This document shows positions 1 to 11,087 of a DNA stretch of 64,000 bases, piece by piece. The first letter of the stretch is position 1, and every line of letters begins with the position of its first letter. Origin of the DNA: Pseudopithomyces maydicus (taxonomy: Eukaryota > Ascomycota > Dothideomycetes > Pleosporales > Didymosphaeriaceae); assembly GCA_026873275.1 (NCBI GenBank), contig JANTUC010000008.1:1550001-1614000 (forward strand). Reading direction: 5' to 3'. Below the pieces are notes generated by a model, which ran no database searches, was not told where the DNA came from, and worked only from the letters and a program-made list of their open reading frames with translations. The position numbers and the translations under genes are program-made.

Positions 1-1308
1 GCGACGTGCATGCATGGCATGGAGGGCGTTAGGTTTGGCCGGAGGATTGGGGTGCCGTTGGGCCGAAGTGCAGCATGTTGTGATGGTGCTGGAGAGGAGA
101 GGGAGGGAGGCTGAGGGAGCGATGGAGGGGGTGAGTGTATAGGCGGCGCTGTTCACGATGCATGGTATGCGTCTTCCAGAGGAAGAAACAGGAGAGGATA
201 TACATCTCGACCGCGAGAGTGTCTGTATGGTGACACTTGGACTGCAGTCCTCCCTGAATCAGAGCTTCCATGCATCTCTCCTGGCCCTGTCCCACGCCGC
301 GACGGACCAATCACCGCATGCATGAGCGAACGACTCGCGTGAACTGCACGTTCGGCACTCCTGCAGCATCGCGAAGAGAAGCAAGGCCAAATCTTGTATT
401 CCACCTGACCAGCACAAACACGTCAACCTCGCATCTGCGATGACGAGTCGAGTTTCATCTCCTAGTGCGCCGCACCAAGCGTATGTATCTCTCAGCTCCG
501 CCGTCAAGGTCCACGTCCAAGGCAGCATCGATATGTATGTTGTTGCAGGGTACATACGTACACTACCCGAGCGAGATGATCCGTGATCGGAAGAAAAACG
601 AGGGGCCTGTTCTCCTCTCCTGCTGACGGACGATGCGTTCGTTCGACATGACAAGCAGCAAGCAAGCTGACCAGCCTCCCTCCTCGCCAGTCGGTCGTGC
701 TCCATCTGCGTGGCTTTTCTTCCCTCGCACTGACTCCATGTACGTATGAAGCACGGTATGCCAGATTTGAGACACAGTTTTCCCACCAACAGCCCCCGAC
801 GCGAGTGCTCCTGTCATCAAGCCACAAAAAGCCACCTCACGATGGAGCTAGCTCCAAGCCTCAGCATCCTACGAAACCTCCAGCGTTGGGTTTATTTTAT
901 TTTTCGAGTCTTGTGCCCTCGTATCTAGGTAGGTATATGTAGGTTTTGCCCTGGGTAGGGTTCTACATGGCCCCTCGTTCGCCGCCCCCGCGGAGCGAGC
1001 GGAGCGGAGAGTGCCGGATGTGTAGGCGTGCGTGCGTGTTCAGTAACTAGATAGACTATCGTACGTAGATATGCAAGCAAGAGGACGAATACGACGCGCT
1101 TCGTACGAGGCTCGCGACATCATTCCGTACATACGTATGTACAGTACGTCAGAGACGCAAGCAAAACAACGCACGGTGCAAAGTTAAAAGCGGTATTGGA
1201 TTCCGTGCGCTCTCTCAACGCGCGTGATGCCGGTTCCGCGCGCGCCTTGCGCTGAAGCCCGCCGTTGCCGTTGCGTCGTACGTGCACCACACACAGGTAG
1301 GCTGGCTG

Positions 1309-1332
1309 GCAAGCAGGCAGGCAAGCAGGCAG
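1309..1332 (+). repeat. 12-base tandem duplication (GCAAGCAGGCAG x2)
   Basis: Two perfect adjacent copies of a 12-base unit, itself made of GCAAG/GCAG words. Non-coding simple repeat. Confidence 0.85.
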
Positions 1333-1833
1333 CGCACCCGGATAATATGTCCTGGAATCCGGTAGCGAGCATCGTTCCTCCTTTCACTCGCTGGCGTGGT
1401 TTTTTAGATTCTCGCCCACGCTGCGAGCTCGGCATGCCCGAGTTGCGTGGGGATACGTTCCCTCATGTGCCGGCCGTCGACCTCATGTCTCGGGCGAAGC
1501 CAGAAATGCCGTCTCTGCCTTTCACCAAGACGCTTTGCATGCGATGCGATGCGATGCGTCTTTTGGAGCCGCAAGTGGAGTGGAGGTGCTAGGACGACGG
1601 GCGGGCTGTATGTACACCTGCCTGCATCTGGCATGAGCATCGTGGATATTACGTGACTGGGTAGGTCGGTAGTCGACGCGTTCCTTGAGGTGCGTGAGAC
1701 GAGTCTTCTGAGTGGGGCCTGGGGAGCTCGAGTCATGTGCTGATGTGTGTATATTGGATCTGCTGGACGTGGTGTTGCTGAGCTTCTAGAAAGATGCAAG
1801 GGTAGGGATGTCATGGTTTTGCCGAGTGGGTGG

Positions 1834-1854
1834 TTAGCTTAGCTTAGCTTAGGG
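1834..1854 (+). repeat. TTAGC x3 followed by TTAGGG
   Basis: Three TTAGC pentamers run into one TTAGGG. It looks telomere-like at a glance, but only one true TTAGGG unit is present, so it is a simple repeat and not an interstitial telomere. Confidence 0.7.
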
Positions 1855-3299
1855 CAGGTACATGGGATATAGCCGGCAGGCGAAGGGCCTAAGGGCTCGG
1901 GGGTACTTGAAGATACATGGACTATGTGGTACCTTCATTTCAACGGCCGGCGTAGTCCATCTGATCAAGGTTCAGACAGTGGAGCTGTTGGAAGTTTGAG
2001 GTCGGCGAGTAGGAAACCTGAATTGCATTTGTTGTTAGATCACGATGATGTTTTTCCCTTGATGTTGGTTCAATGCGTTGGCGATCGAACGTGCATGCTT
2101 GATTACCACGCAACGTGCCATTTGACAACTTCGCTACCGATCGATGAAAACCAGACCATACCTCGAAAGATTAGGGCACACTGCTCTGACTCGTGACATG
2201 AAAAACCAGGTACTGAGGATCGTGGAACGGGCCGCATCCAAGCCGAAGGTCTCCAGTTCCCCATCACGGCCACCCCAAGTGGGTACACCGAACAGCAATT
2301 TCAGTCTCCCCAGATCTGTGGCGGTGTCCAGCTAATTTCGTTTCCCGCCGCGTTGCTGCCCAATACCCAGGTCCAACCTCTCCTGCAGGTAAGTCAACCT
2401 TGCGCCGCCGTTCCTGCATTCTCGTATCCGTTCCAGCCCTGAGGTGGGCCACTGCACCGCCGTATGGACAGGGCAATCAATATAACTCGGGTGCCGAGAT
2501 GCCAATCGAAGCGGTCATATGACGGCGTTCATTTATGGGGTAGATGAATGGTGGCGATTCGTCCAACAAGCTTCACTGTTATAGGTCAGGCGCTGAGAGA
2601 TAACGAGCTTCGGACATTTGGCTCAAATCAGTATCAAGAATGCTCCGCATACTCGCTCTCCGCGGACGCGGATGCAGTATCGATGTGCTTGCGGTCACTC
2701 CGGGGAAGCTGATCATGCGGGGCTCCGCAGAAGTCTTTCTACACGGGGAAGATCGCCTTGAGGGGTTGGATCAAGTGACTATACATGTGGTTGGACAGGA
2801 AGTTCTGATGCCTGGTAGATCGACCAACGTGGACCAACAGTGGCTCACTGTTGGAGATCACGACTAGTTGGAGGTTCAAACTATTGGTGAAAAGCCGTCT
2901 AAAACCCAGTAGATATGAGGGGCAAAATCTCGTAACGAGGTCTTGTGCCCACATGAACGAATGATAGTCGTATTCCTAAAATCGACAAGCTCTTGGCCTC
3001 TGGAAAACCCCCTGACCCTTCGCGCAGAGTACATCTTGGCTATCAGAGAACGTGGAGCCGATTCAGCCTGGGCGTCATACTCGGGCTTACAACAAAGCCC
3101 GTATAGGAACAATCGGTTGCTTGGAAGACCCGAGAGGCATGTCGATTTGTCAGTAATGAGGGATTTTCCGTATTTACGACTCCCACATCGAATCAAGTAT
3201 TCCCCTGAAAATCAGAAAGTTGGAAATTTGAAAAGGGGAATGTCGGCAGTAGGATGCAAGAAGTGGGGAAGCTGCTGGCAGCTGGGTTTTCTTGTTTGC

Positions 3300-4750
3300 A
3301 AATATCCTGGTCGTTAGCATTTAGAGGTAAAAGATTGCTCAGAGAATCCTCTGAACTATTTTCTTGGGTTTCATATGGTCACAAGAGGGGATGACCGCTT
3401 TTTCTCTATCTATTTTCATCCAGTGATCCACTCTGCTGCAACCTTTTCCAGAAACAAATCATTATCTCAGGTAGCCTAAAAGTCACTTTACTACTGTAAC
3501 GAGTCTGCCAATTGATTCGATTCACCGACTTCCTCGTCAATGGCCCTCTACATTTGGTATTCGCATATTGTTATACGCTTAGTCGGGAAGGCATTGGCCT
3601 TTCTAGCCACTAGACCTCCCATTATGTGAGCGACGAATATGAAAGCATTGAAGCTCAGTAGTTTATCATTATCCTTATTCTTCCTACCATTACTCTGGCT
3701 CGCCGGCATCTTTGATTCTCGAATATCTGCAACGTCGCCCAAGGATAATCTGCCAGAATTACTTCTGACCCCAGACTTAATTTCTCTCATTACTCAATCC
3801 GAGTTATACCCAACACTTCATGTTCACTTTTTACTTGAGAACAGCCTCTCGTGGTAACCAGTCATTGACCAATACTTTCGTATTTAGTGTCGTGCAATTT
3901 ACTATAACTCAGTTCTTCGTATTCAGAAGAGCAATCATAGCCCAAATCGTGAGAGTAATGCTCTTTGTGGCTTTTTGCGCCATCAATGCGTGCTTTGACC
4001 GGTAGTATGCACAGTTATCCTGCCGCTTCCCCGTTCTAATGGTAAAGGCACATTTAATAATTACGAAGCACCTGCACGACGCAGATAACTATATAACTGT
4101 GAAGTGGGAATATACGGAAGAAAGTTTTCGTTACCAAGATCTAGAAAAATGTGGCATGCATGGGAACGTATAAATGAAACCTAGAGTTGGTATTAGATAG
4201 CATGGAGAAGCTTAATATTATTGACTTAGGTCATGTACGCGGGACATCAATACTGTCATAGCACGAAATCATACGGTTGGTGAACGAACTATTCTTTGCA
4301 CTAATACTACAGTTCCTTCGAATGTCTTCACATCAGAATCTTGTCATAAGTTTGTTTTGCCGATATATGATACGGCTGAGCCATTCTAGGCACAGGGAAG
4401 CTATCACTCCGAAGACAACACGATACTACTAGAACATCCTCATAGCTGGCGACAATCTCAGGGTATACGTCTTATGCCATGAATTGCGTAAAAATATAAG
4501 CATGTCTAGATTTTAGTTCAGGTGGAGCCTTCGAATATTTTTTGGGATAAGTAAGGATTGAATGCAACGATTCTTGAAGCCTACCAGAATTATCCATAAA
4601 ACCTAAGAATGGCATGAATAAAGCACATACTACAACATACGACATTTATAATCCACATGAGATGATCATTTGATATGGCTATTGAGACTCGGAAGGCTTG
4701 AGTAATAGACTGATTTCCAAAAGCCAGATGTGCTAGATACCTATCAAAGT
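3300..4750. other. AT-rich block, possible decayed repeat
   Basis: By eye this stretch is much richer in A+T and in TpA steps than the gene-bearing DNA on either side, and it has no sustained reading frame. In filamentous ascomycetes such blocks are often transposon remains mutated by RIP. No terminal repeats or transposase/reverse-transcriptase motifs are visible, so that origin is only inferred. Confidence 0.35.
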
Positions 4751-4791
4751 TAGCCCACGGGTCTACTCCAGGGCCCCAGGCCACCCAGGAT

Positions 4792-4818
4792 CACGTGATA
4801 AGATCACGTGTCCACGTG
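4792..4818. promoter_or_regulatory. Triple CACGTG (E-box) cluster with GATAAG
   Basis: Three CACGTG palindromes lie at 4792-4797, 4805-4810 and 4813-4818, and a GATAAG word (4797-4802) overlaps the first. CACGTG is the core site of bHLH/bZIP-type regulators, and GATA factors bind GATAAG. The nearest recognised gene ends at 5328 and points towards this site, so the target is unclear. A 72-codon open frame begins at 4866 but has no support as a gene. Confidence 0.5.
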
Positions 4819-5327
4819 CGGAATCCCTCAGCTTCTGTGACTCCCGCATCATTCATTACGAATCGATGATCATCATCAAAGGCTATGCTTGCGACATTCC
4901 AGCCGCTCCGCATCAGCAAATAACGCAATTGATCTGCCCTATGATCACCCGCCCCCACGCGGAAATTGCGCGTTCATCATCGGACTCCGCACCCCGAAGG
5001 AATAAGGCCCTTTCCCCATCTCCGCCGCGTATCCCAAAACACCGAGCTCACTCAGCACGCACGCACGTGGAAATCATCATTTGAACAAATATAGACATTG
5101 CTATGAAAATTCGAACCAGCCCACAGGGCACACTATGTATCTCCATGCATGCATGCATGTCGTCTACATGGACGACAAGGATCTTAAACAAGTAGTAGAA
5201 AAGAATAGAACGTGGTGGTAAAAGTAAAGAAATTCCAAAGCCCAATGTACCCAGCGCCGACGCAAATTCCAAAATTCACATACACATATGCAATGATATT
5301 ATAAGTGTCTCTCGTCACTAAAGGCAA

Positions 5328-8300
5328 TTACTGGGGCCAGACGAAGACGGAAGCCTGAGTGGGGCGGACACGCTTCTCGAGCGTCGTCTTGGTGCAAGAC
5401 GTCGTTGTGGGGGTAGCCGCAGCGTTGGAGGTGGAGGGAGCGGGGGTCGCAGGGCCCTCACCTGGAATGCTGTAGATGCCGCCCGAGGGAACGGCCACAG
5501 GGGCGGTCTCCTCAGGTGGGTTGGCGACGGTCTGGATGGAGTAGATGCCAGATGGCTCCTCATCGCCGGTTGGGTAAGTACCTGGGGCAGTGATGGCTGG
5601 GGCATCGCCAGTGGGGATGGTGAGAGATGGCTCCTCAGCGGCGGCAGATGATTGAGGCACTTCGCCCTCGCCGTTGTCGTAACCGTTTCCTGAAGGCACA
5701 GCCGGTGTTGGGACTGGCTCTTCGGCGGCGGCAGTGCTTGAAGGTGTCTCGCCTTCGCCGTTGTTGTATCCATTACCTGAAGGCTCGATGGCAGGAGCAG
5801 TGGGCTCCTCGGCGGCAGCGCTGGTCACTGGGGTCTCGTCCTCGCCGTTGTTGTATCCGTTACCCGAGGGTTCGATAGCAGGGGCAGTGGGCTCTTCAGC
5901 GGCGGCAGTGCTGGAGGGTGTCTCGCCCTCACCGTTGTCGTAACCGTTGCCAGAAGGAATCTCAACCGGGGTAGCAGTCGGCAGCTCAGCGTCAGCGGTA
6001 GTAGAAGGCACATCACCCTCACCATTGTCGTATCCGTTGCCTGAAGGCTCGATGGCAGGAGCAGTGGGTTCTTCAGCGGCGGCGCTGGTTACTGGGGTCT
6101 CACCCTCGCCGTTGTCATATCCGTTACCTGAAGGCTCAATGGCAGGGGCAGTGGGTTCTTCAGCAGCGGCGCTGGTCACAGGGGTCTCACCCTCGCCGTC
6201 ATCGTAACCGCTTCCGGTGGGCTCGTCTACGGGGGTGGCAGGAGGAAGCTCAGCGTCGGCGGTGGTAGAGGGGATCTCGTCTTCACCGTTGTTGTAACCG
6301 TTGCCGGATGGCTCGACGGGAGAAGCAGTTCCAGTAGGGATAGAGCCAGAGGCAGTGCCGCTGATGTTGGTTCCATTTCCTGGGGCGCTGTAGGTGGGCA
6401 TTTCACCAGGACCGTAGGGCTTGTGAGTTGGGACGAGAGCGCTCGGGGTGCTTACAGGAGCGTCTGAGAAGGTAGGCATATCTTCTAGTTCACCCTCGTC
6501 GCCAGTCTCGGTGGGCTCCTCATCGCCAGTCTCGGTGGGCGTCTCAGGGCTGGTCTCGGTGGGCTCATCCTCATCGTACTCATCATCTCCAGTGCCAGTC
6601 TCGGTAGGCTCCTCATCGCCAGTCTCGGTGGGCTCATCCTCATCGTACTCATCATCTCCAGTGCCAGTCTCGGTAGGCTCCTCATCGCCAGTCTCGGTGG
6701 GCGTCTCAGTCTCGGTGGGTTCCTCGTCACCAGTCTCGGTGGGCGTCTCAGTCTCGGTGGGTTCCTCGTCGCCAGTCTCGGTGGGGCTCTCAGTCTCGGT
6801 GGGCTCCTCATCGCCAGTCTCGGTGGGCGTCTCAGTGTCGTAGCCCTCGTCTTCGTCGCCAGTCTCAGTAGATTCGTCTTCGTCACCTACCTCGGTGGAC
6901 TCATCTTCGTCACCAGTCTCAGTAGACTCGTCCTCATCGCCGGTTTCGGTGGACTCGTCCTCGTCACCGACCTCAGTGGACTCATCTTCGTCGCCAGTCT
7001 CAGTGGATTCGTCTTCGTCACCGACCTCAGTGGATTCGTCTTCGTCACCGGTCTCAGTGGATTCGTCTTCGTCACCGGTCTCAGTGGATTCGTCTTCATC
7101 ACCGGTTTCAGTAGATTCGTCCTCATCGCCAACATCGTAGCCGTCATCAGTCTCAGTGGAATCCTCATCACCGGTCTCGGTAGAGTCATCGACCTCGTCG
7201 CCAGTCTCGGTGGAATCTTCGTCGCCGGTTTCAGTGGTGTCATCGACGTCCTCGTCGCCGGTCTCAGTGGTGTCATCGACGTCCTCGTCGCCAGTCTCAG
7301 TGGTGTCGTCGACGTCCTCGTCGCCAGTCTCAGTGGTGTCGTCGACGTCCTCGTCACCGGTTCCAGTAGTGTCTTCGTCACCAGTCTCGGTAGAGTCATC
7401 CGCATCGTAGCCCTCGTCGGCATCACCGGTCTCGGTGCTGTCGTCAAGCTCTTCGTCGCCCTCCTCGACGTCACCGGTCTCCTCGTCGCCCTCCTCGACA
7501 TCACCGGTCTCTTCGTCACCCTCGTCAAGCTCCTCGTCTCCCTCTTCGAGCTCTTCATCACCTTCCTCGGTTTCCTCATCACCCTCCTCGGTTCCCTCAT
7601 CACCCTCCTCGGTTCCCTCATCACCCTCCTCGGTCTCCTCATCACCCTCCTCAGTCTCCCCCTCGTCACCCGCCTCAGGCGCAGCAGTCGGCTCAGAGTT
7701 CTCCCCATAGCCATAGTGCGTCTTGTAGTACTCTGGCTCAAACGTCCCGATGTTGATCGGCTGCCTCTTGAAGATGCTTCCGATCTTGCTCAGCAGGCCC
7801 GCCGCCTCGGTCGGCACCGCAGTCGGGATCTCGACGGGGAGCGCCGGCGTGGGCAAGTCGGCCACGATGTCTGCGACATCCGGGACGGCGGTGGGTAGAG
7901 CATCGATGGGGAGATCGCTGGGGATGGGGAGCGAGTCAGGGATGGGGAGCTTGCCCTTGAGCTGGCCGATTTCGAGCAGGGCGCCGTCGACGATGGCAGA
8001 GCCGCCCCAGACGTTCTTGTCGACTACGCACTGGCCGATGATGGCGGTCAGGACGCGGGTGCACACCTCGGTTGAGATCTTGGTGACTGCGTCGGGGAGC
8101 GTGATCTTGAACTGCACGGGGTCGGCGTCGATGCCGAGGAGGCGAGCGATGCCGTCGGCGTCCGGGACGAAGTTCTCTGGGTGAGAGCAGATGTTGTTGA
8201 CGGTGCTCTGGATGACCGAGTCCATGGCTGTGTTGAGGGCTTCGCCCATGCCGGGGACGGGGAGGGATTGCTCCGCGCAGCGGATGTCGTCTGAGGCGGC

Positions 8301-8351
8301 GGCGAGGCCGAGGAGCGCCGCGAAGACGAAGGTCGTGTGAGGACTCTTCAT
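5328..8351 (-). CDS. Large repetitive acidic secreted protein
   Basis: Single-exon gene, 1007 residues from the ATG at 8349-8351. This start is chosen because it begins a good signal peptide (MKSPHTTFVFAALLGLAAAS); the open frame extends 46 codons further upstream. Residues 21-195 form a non-repetitive domain with four Cys, then a Kex2-type KR at about 195-196. Next comes a Glu/Asp/Thr/Gly-rich region, first E-E-G-D-E repeats and then dozens of TETGDED(E/S)-like units. The last third has eight units of about 31 residues built on P-S-G-N-G-Y-(D/N)-N-G-E-(G/D)-E. The protein ends after a second dibasic site, LEKR, with a 13-residue tail. Likely a cell-wall or extracellular mucin-like protein; the family is not recognised. 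Repeat number is probably variable between strains, and the DNA repeats may be mis-assembled. Confidence 0.8.
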   Translation of the reverse strand: MKSPHTTFVFAALLGLAAASDDIRCAEQSLPVPGMGEALNTAMDSVIQSTVNNICSHPENFVPDADGIARLLGIDADPVQFKITLPDAVTKISTEVCTRVLTAIIGQCVVDKNVWGGSAIVDGALLEIGQLKGKLPIPDSLPIPSDLPIDALPTAVPDVADIVADLPTPALPVEIPTAVPTEAAGLLSKIGSIFKRQPINIGTFEPEYYKTHYGYGENSEPTAAPEAGDEGETEEGDEETEEGDEGTEEGDEGTEEGDEETEEGDEELEEGDEELDEGDEETGDVEEGDEETGDVEEGDEELDDSTETGDADEGYDADDSTETGDEDTTGTGDEDVDDTTETGDEDVDDTTETGDEDVDDTTETGDEDVDDTTETGDEDSTETGDEVDDSTETGDEDSTETDDGYDVGDEDESTETGDEDESTETGDEDESTETGDEDESTEVGDEDESTETGDEDESTEVGDEDESTETGDEDESTETGDEDESTEVGDEDESTETGDEDEGYDTETPTETGDEEPTETESPTETGDEEPTETETPTETGDEEPTETETPTETGDEEPTETGTGDDEYDEDEPTETGDEEPTETGTGDDEYDEDEPTETSPETPTETGDEEPTETGDEGELEDMPTFSDAPVSTPSALVPTHKPYGPGEMPTYSAPGNGTNISGTASGSIPTGTASPVEPSGNGYNNGEDEIPSTTADAELPPATPVDEPTGSGYDDGEGETPVTSAAAEEPTAPAIEPSGNGYDNGEGETPVTSAAAEEPTAPAIEPSGNGYDNGEGDVPSTTADAELPTATPVEIPSGNGYDNGEGETPSSTAAAEEPTAPAIEPSGNGYNNGEDETPVTSAAAEEPTAPAIEPSGNGYNNGEGETPSSTAAAEEPVPTPAVPSGNGYDNGEGEVPQSSAAAEEPSLTIPTGDAPAITAPGTYPTGDEEPSGIYSIQTVANPPEETAPVAVPSGGIYSIPGEGPATPAPSTSNAAATPTTTSCTKTTLEKRVRPTQASVFVWPQ

Positions 8352-9839
8352 GGTGGCGGTGGTGGTCAACACGGTTGTATGTATGAATACGAGAAATGCA
8401 AAGCGAATGAAATGTAAAAATGGTCTCACGAATGTAAGTATGCAAGTATGTAAAGAGTGAACTAGACCTAGCGGTCCAAAGAGTGACACAGCACAGAAAA
8501 GAATGTGGGTGAAGATAACCTAGTACTTCTGGAGAAGAGAGGGAGACGAGTACAAGGCATGGTATATAAAGGTAGGGACTGGAGGTTAGGCAGGTCGGTC
8601 CTGAGCAGTGGTCGGCCTGATTGGGCGTAGGAGCTTCGCCGGCCGGAGAGTGATGAGCCTACGGAGAAGCTTAGATGTTTCAAGCGCCACGGGAGTTAGC
8701 GAAACAATACATGGCATTGTGTGGGTATGGCGTATAGGGTGATTATGATGAAGTGCCCCACAGATTTCTGGAAGTCCGGTCGCACATTACTTGATGGGGC
8801 GTACTCAGTTGACGGCCATGTTCGCAGCTGGTAAGCGCACAGTGGAGGGCCGGCATGCTCAGGGCGGGCAGCGAGTCGCGATGATAACTATACTGCAGCA
8901 AGATGACTCTTTCTTGAAGAACCAAAACTTGGGGGTGGATCGAGATAGATGATATTTTGCAGCTCGTTGTTGTAGCCAGGCGTTGTACGGCCGTTGTGTA
9001 CGGTGGTGATGGAGATTATGGGGGGCTCAGCCACGCTACCCCTGCGCCCCAGGCCAGACGAGGACACTACGGAGATCAGAACTGGGCAAAATAAGCCGAC
9101 AGAGGTTGACGCTTTGAAGCGCATGCGAACGCGCCACGGCGATGGGTCCAGACCGACGAGTAGTTCTCGCGCGATCAGCCCAAAGGGTGTGTGTTGTGTG
9201 GATCATGTGTTTGCGAGGTTATACTTAGTTTTCTTTTGCCCGATGTGTGGAGACACGGATGACTTGAGACCTTCTTACGTGGGTTTGCTGTTTAGCTGGT
9301 AGATGTCTCTCGGACGCGTCTTTGGAAGCATTGGACGGCAGGCGTAAGTGGTAGGGGGCTTGTTGGTGTGGATGAAGTCTAGCCCCGGGGCCACGGTCTC
9401 CGCACGTGAAGAAGAGGACGATAGAACACTATCCTACACATCAAAGGTTCGATGGATGAGAGATGCAGCACGAGCATAGAGGTACAGTATGCATGGTGGG
9501 CTGAACAGAGGGCGAATCAGATGCGAGCCAAAGGCGCCCCCCAAGGCATGACGCAAATCGCGTCGGACCCCCGAACTATTTTTCGAGGCTGCTGTAGTGG
9601 CAGCCTGTAGCGGGGTCACTATTCTGCCCACGCCTACTCGCAGTACAGTACGATTTCGCAATCCCACAATTCCACAATTCCACAACCTCGGCGGCCACGA
9701 TTCGCACATTGCTCGGATCGCCACCATAGGTCGCAAACACAAGGACCGTCGCGGCCAGCCGCAGGACAAGAACGGGCGCAACGCAGACAAGGGCCGCAGC
9801 AAGAACAAAAACAGAGGCAAGGTCGGGAGACACGCCAGG
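8352..9839. other. Intergenic region between two divergent genes
   Basis: About 1.5 kb holding the upstream region of the repetitive secreted protein (leftward) and of the sirtuin (rightward). A TATATAAA word lies at 8563-8570. No further gene is supported; the open frames here lack recognisable sequence. Confidence 0.6.
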
Positions 9840-11087
9840 ATGGGCCAGGAAGAGTCGCGTCTCGTGGACGACAAGACGCCGTCGGTCGCGCTCAAGAGCC
9901 GCACCCTCGAAGCCGTCGCCGAGTACATCCAGAATGGACGCGCCAAGCGCATCGTCGTCATGGTGAGGCCGCGCATCCACGCCCGCCTTGCGCTCTGCTA
10001 ATCGGATCCTGTACAGACGGGCGCCGGTATCAGCACCTCGGCCGGCATCCCAGACTTTCGCTCGCCGGAGACGGGTCTCTACGCCAACCTCCAGCGCCTC
10101 AACCTCCCCTACGCCGAGGCCGTCTTCGACATCGACTACTTCCGCAAGAACCCGCTGCCGTTCTACACCCTCGCCCAGGAGCTGTATCCGGGCAAGTACC
10201 GCCCGACCATCACCCACTCGTTCATCAACCTGCTGCACCAGAAGGGCTTGCTGCTGAAGCTGTTCACCCAGAACATCGACTGTCTCGAGCGCGAAGCGGG
10301 AGTGCCGGGCGACAAGATTGTAGAAGCACACGGGAGCTTCGCCACCCAGAGATGCATCGAGTGCAAGGCACCCTACCCACCTGACCTGATGAAAAAGGCC
10401 ATCCAAGAAAAGTCCGTCCCAAAATGCACCAGTGAGTCGTGCGATGGCCTTGTGAAGCCCGACATCGTCTTCTTCGGCGAGGCCCTGCCCCCAGACTTCT
10501 TCGAAAACCGCTCGCTGCCTTCCGAGGCCGATCTGTGCATAGTCATGGGCACCAGTCTGAGCGTCCAGCCCTTCGCATCTCTGCCAGGCTTCTGCAGTGA
10601 GGGTGTTCCCAGGCTTCTGATCAACGGGGAACAGGTCGGGGGTCTTGGTTCAAGACCCGACGACGTGCTTCTGATAGGCGACTGCGATACCGGTGTTAGG
10701 AAGCTTGCCGAGGCGTGCGGTTGGCTGGATGAGCTAGAAACCATGTGGGCGAAGACACGGCCTGACAAGGCGCAGCCGAGGACCAAGGCGGAGAAGGAAA
10801 AGAAGACTCGCGACGAACAGCTGCAAGATGAAGTCGATAAGCTCACCAAGGAGATTGAGGCAAATCTGAAGCTCTCCCAGGACCAGCACACGTGGCTCGA
10901 AAACCACGTCGACAATAGAATCGCGAGGGCCCCGGAGAACGAACAGGAAGGGCCTAGTGCACCTATGCATCCTGGTCGAGAGGCGGTGCAACACGCGACA
11001 GACTCGGGTTCGAAGCCAGTAAAGAGTGGCGCCGGCAGCGGATTGCGCCATGTGTTTCCATGGCTAGGCAAGAAGCCATCACTTTGA
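9840..11087 (+). CDS. HST2: NAD-dependent protein deacetylase, Hst2/SIRT2 type
   Basis: Class I sirtuin that removes acetyl groups from lysines of histones and other proteins while consuming NAD+. Exons 9840-9962 and 10017-11087 give 397 residues; the 54-base intron splits the conserved VVM/TGAGIS stretch. The MGQEESRL start matches fungal Hst2 proteins. The NAD motif GAGISTSAGIPDFRSPETG starts near residue 43, TQNID is at 125-129 and the catalytic His is 146 in EAHGSF. The zinc site is Cys154/157/178/183 and GTSLSVQPFA follows. The C-terminal 90 or so residues are charged and probably coiled-coil. The gene is intact. The assignment to the Hst2 branch rests on the start and the lack of a long N-terminal extension. 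Confidence 0.93.

Larger units (their letters stand above)
1..5327. other. Gene-free left flank
   Basis: I recognise no gene here. Open frames are short, mutually overlapping and carry no recognisable domain. The first 2.4 kb is GC-balanced, rich in TACGTA/ACGTAC words and short simple repeats (a 12-base doublet at 1309-1332, four GCGAT-like units at 1541-1560, three TTAGC units at 1834-1854). About 3300-4750 is visibly AT-rich. A compact cluster of CACGTG sites lies at 4792-4818. A weak coding-like stretch on the minus strand at 2739-3196 could not be assigned to any family. Confidence 0.5.

Noticed and set aside
1834..1854. Interstitial telomere
   Set aside because: Only one TTAGGG; the rest is TTAGC.
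2739..3196. Minus-strand frames that might be a decayed gene
   Set aside because: No domain could be recognised and the frames do not join with consistent splice sites.
6448..7741. Several open frames in other frames of the repetitive secreted protein
   Set aside because: Repeats keep all frames open; only the frame with signal peptide and consistent repeats is credible.
5328..8351. Fungal RiPP precursor (ustiloxin-like repeated core peptides)
   Set aside because: The repeats have no Kex2 sites between units and no UstYa-type, tyrosinase or similar genes lie nearby.
9576..10406. 276-codon minus-strand frame across the sirtuin
   Set aside because: It lies opposite the conserved NAD-binding and zinc-site exons and shows no family likeness.
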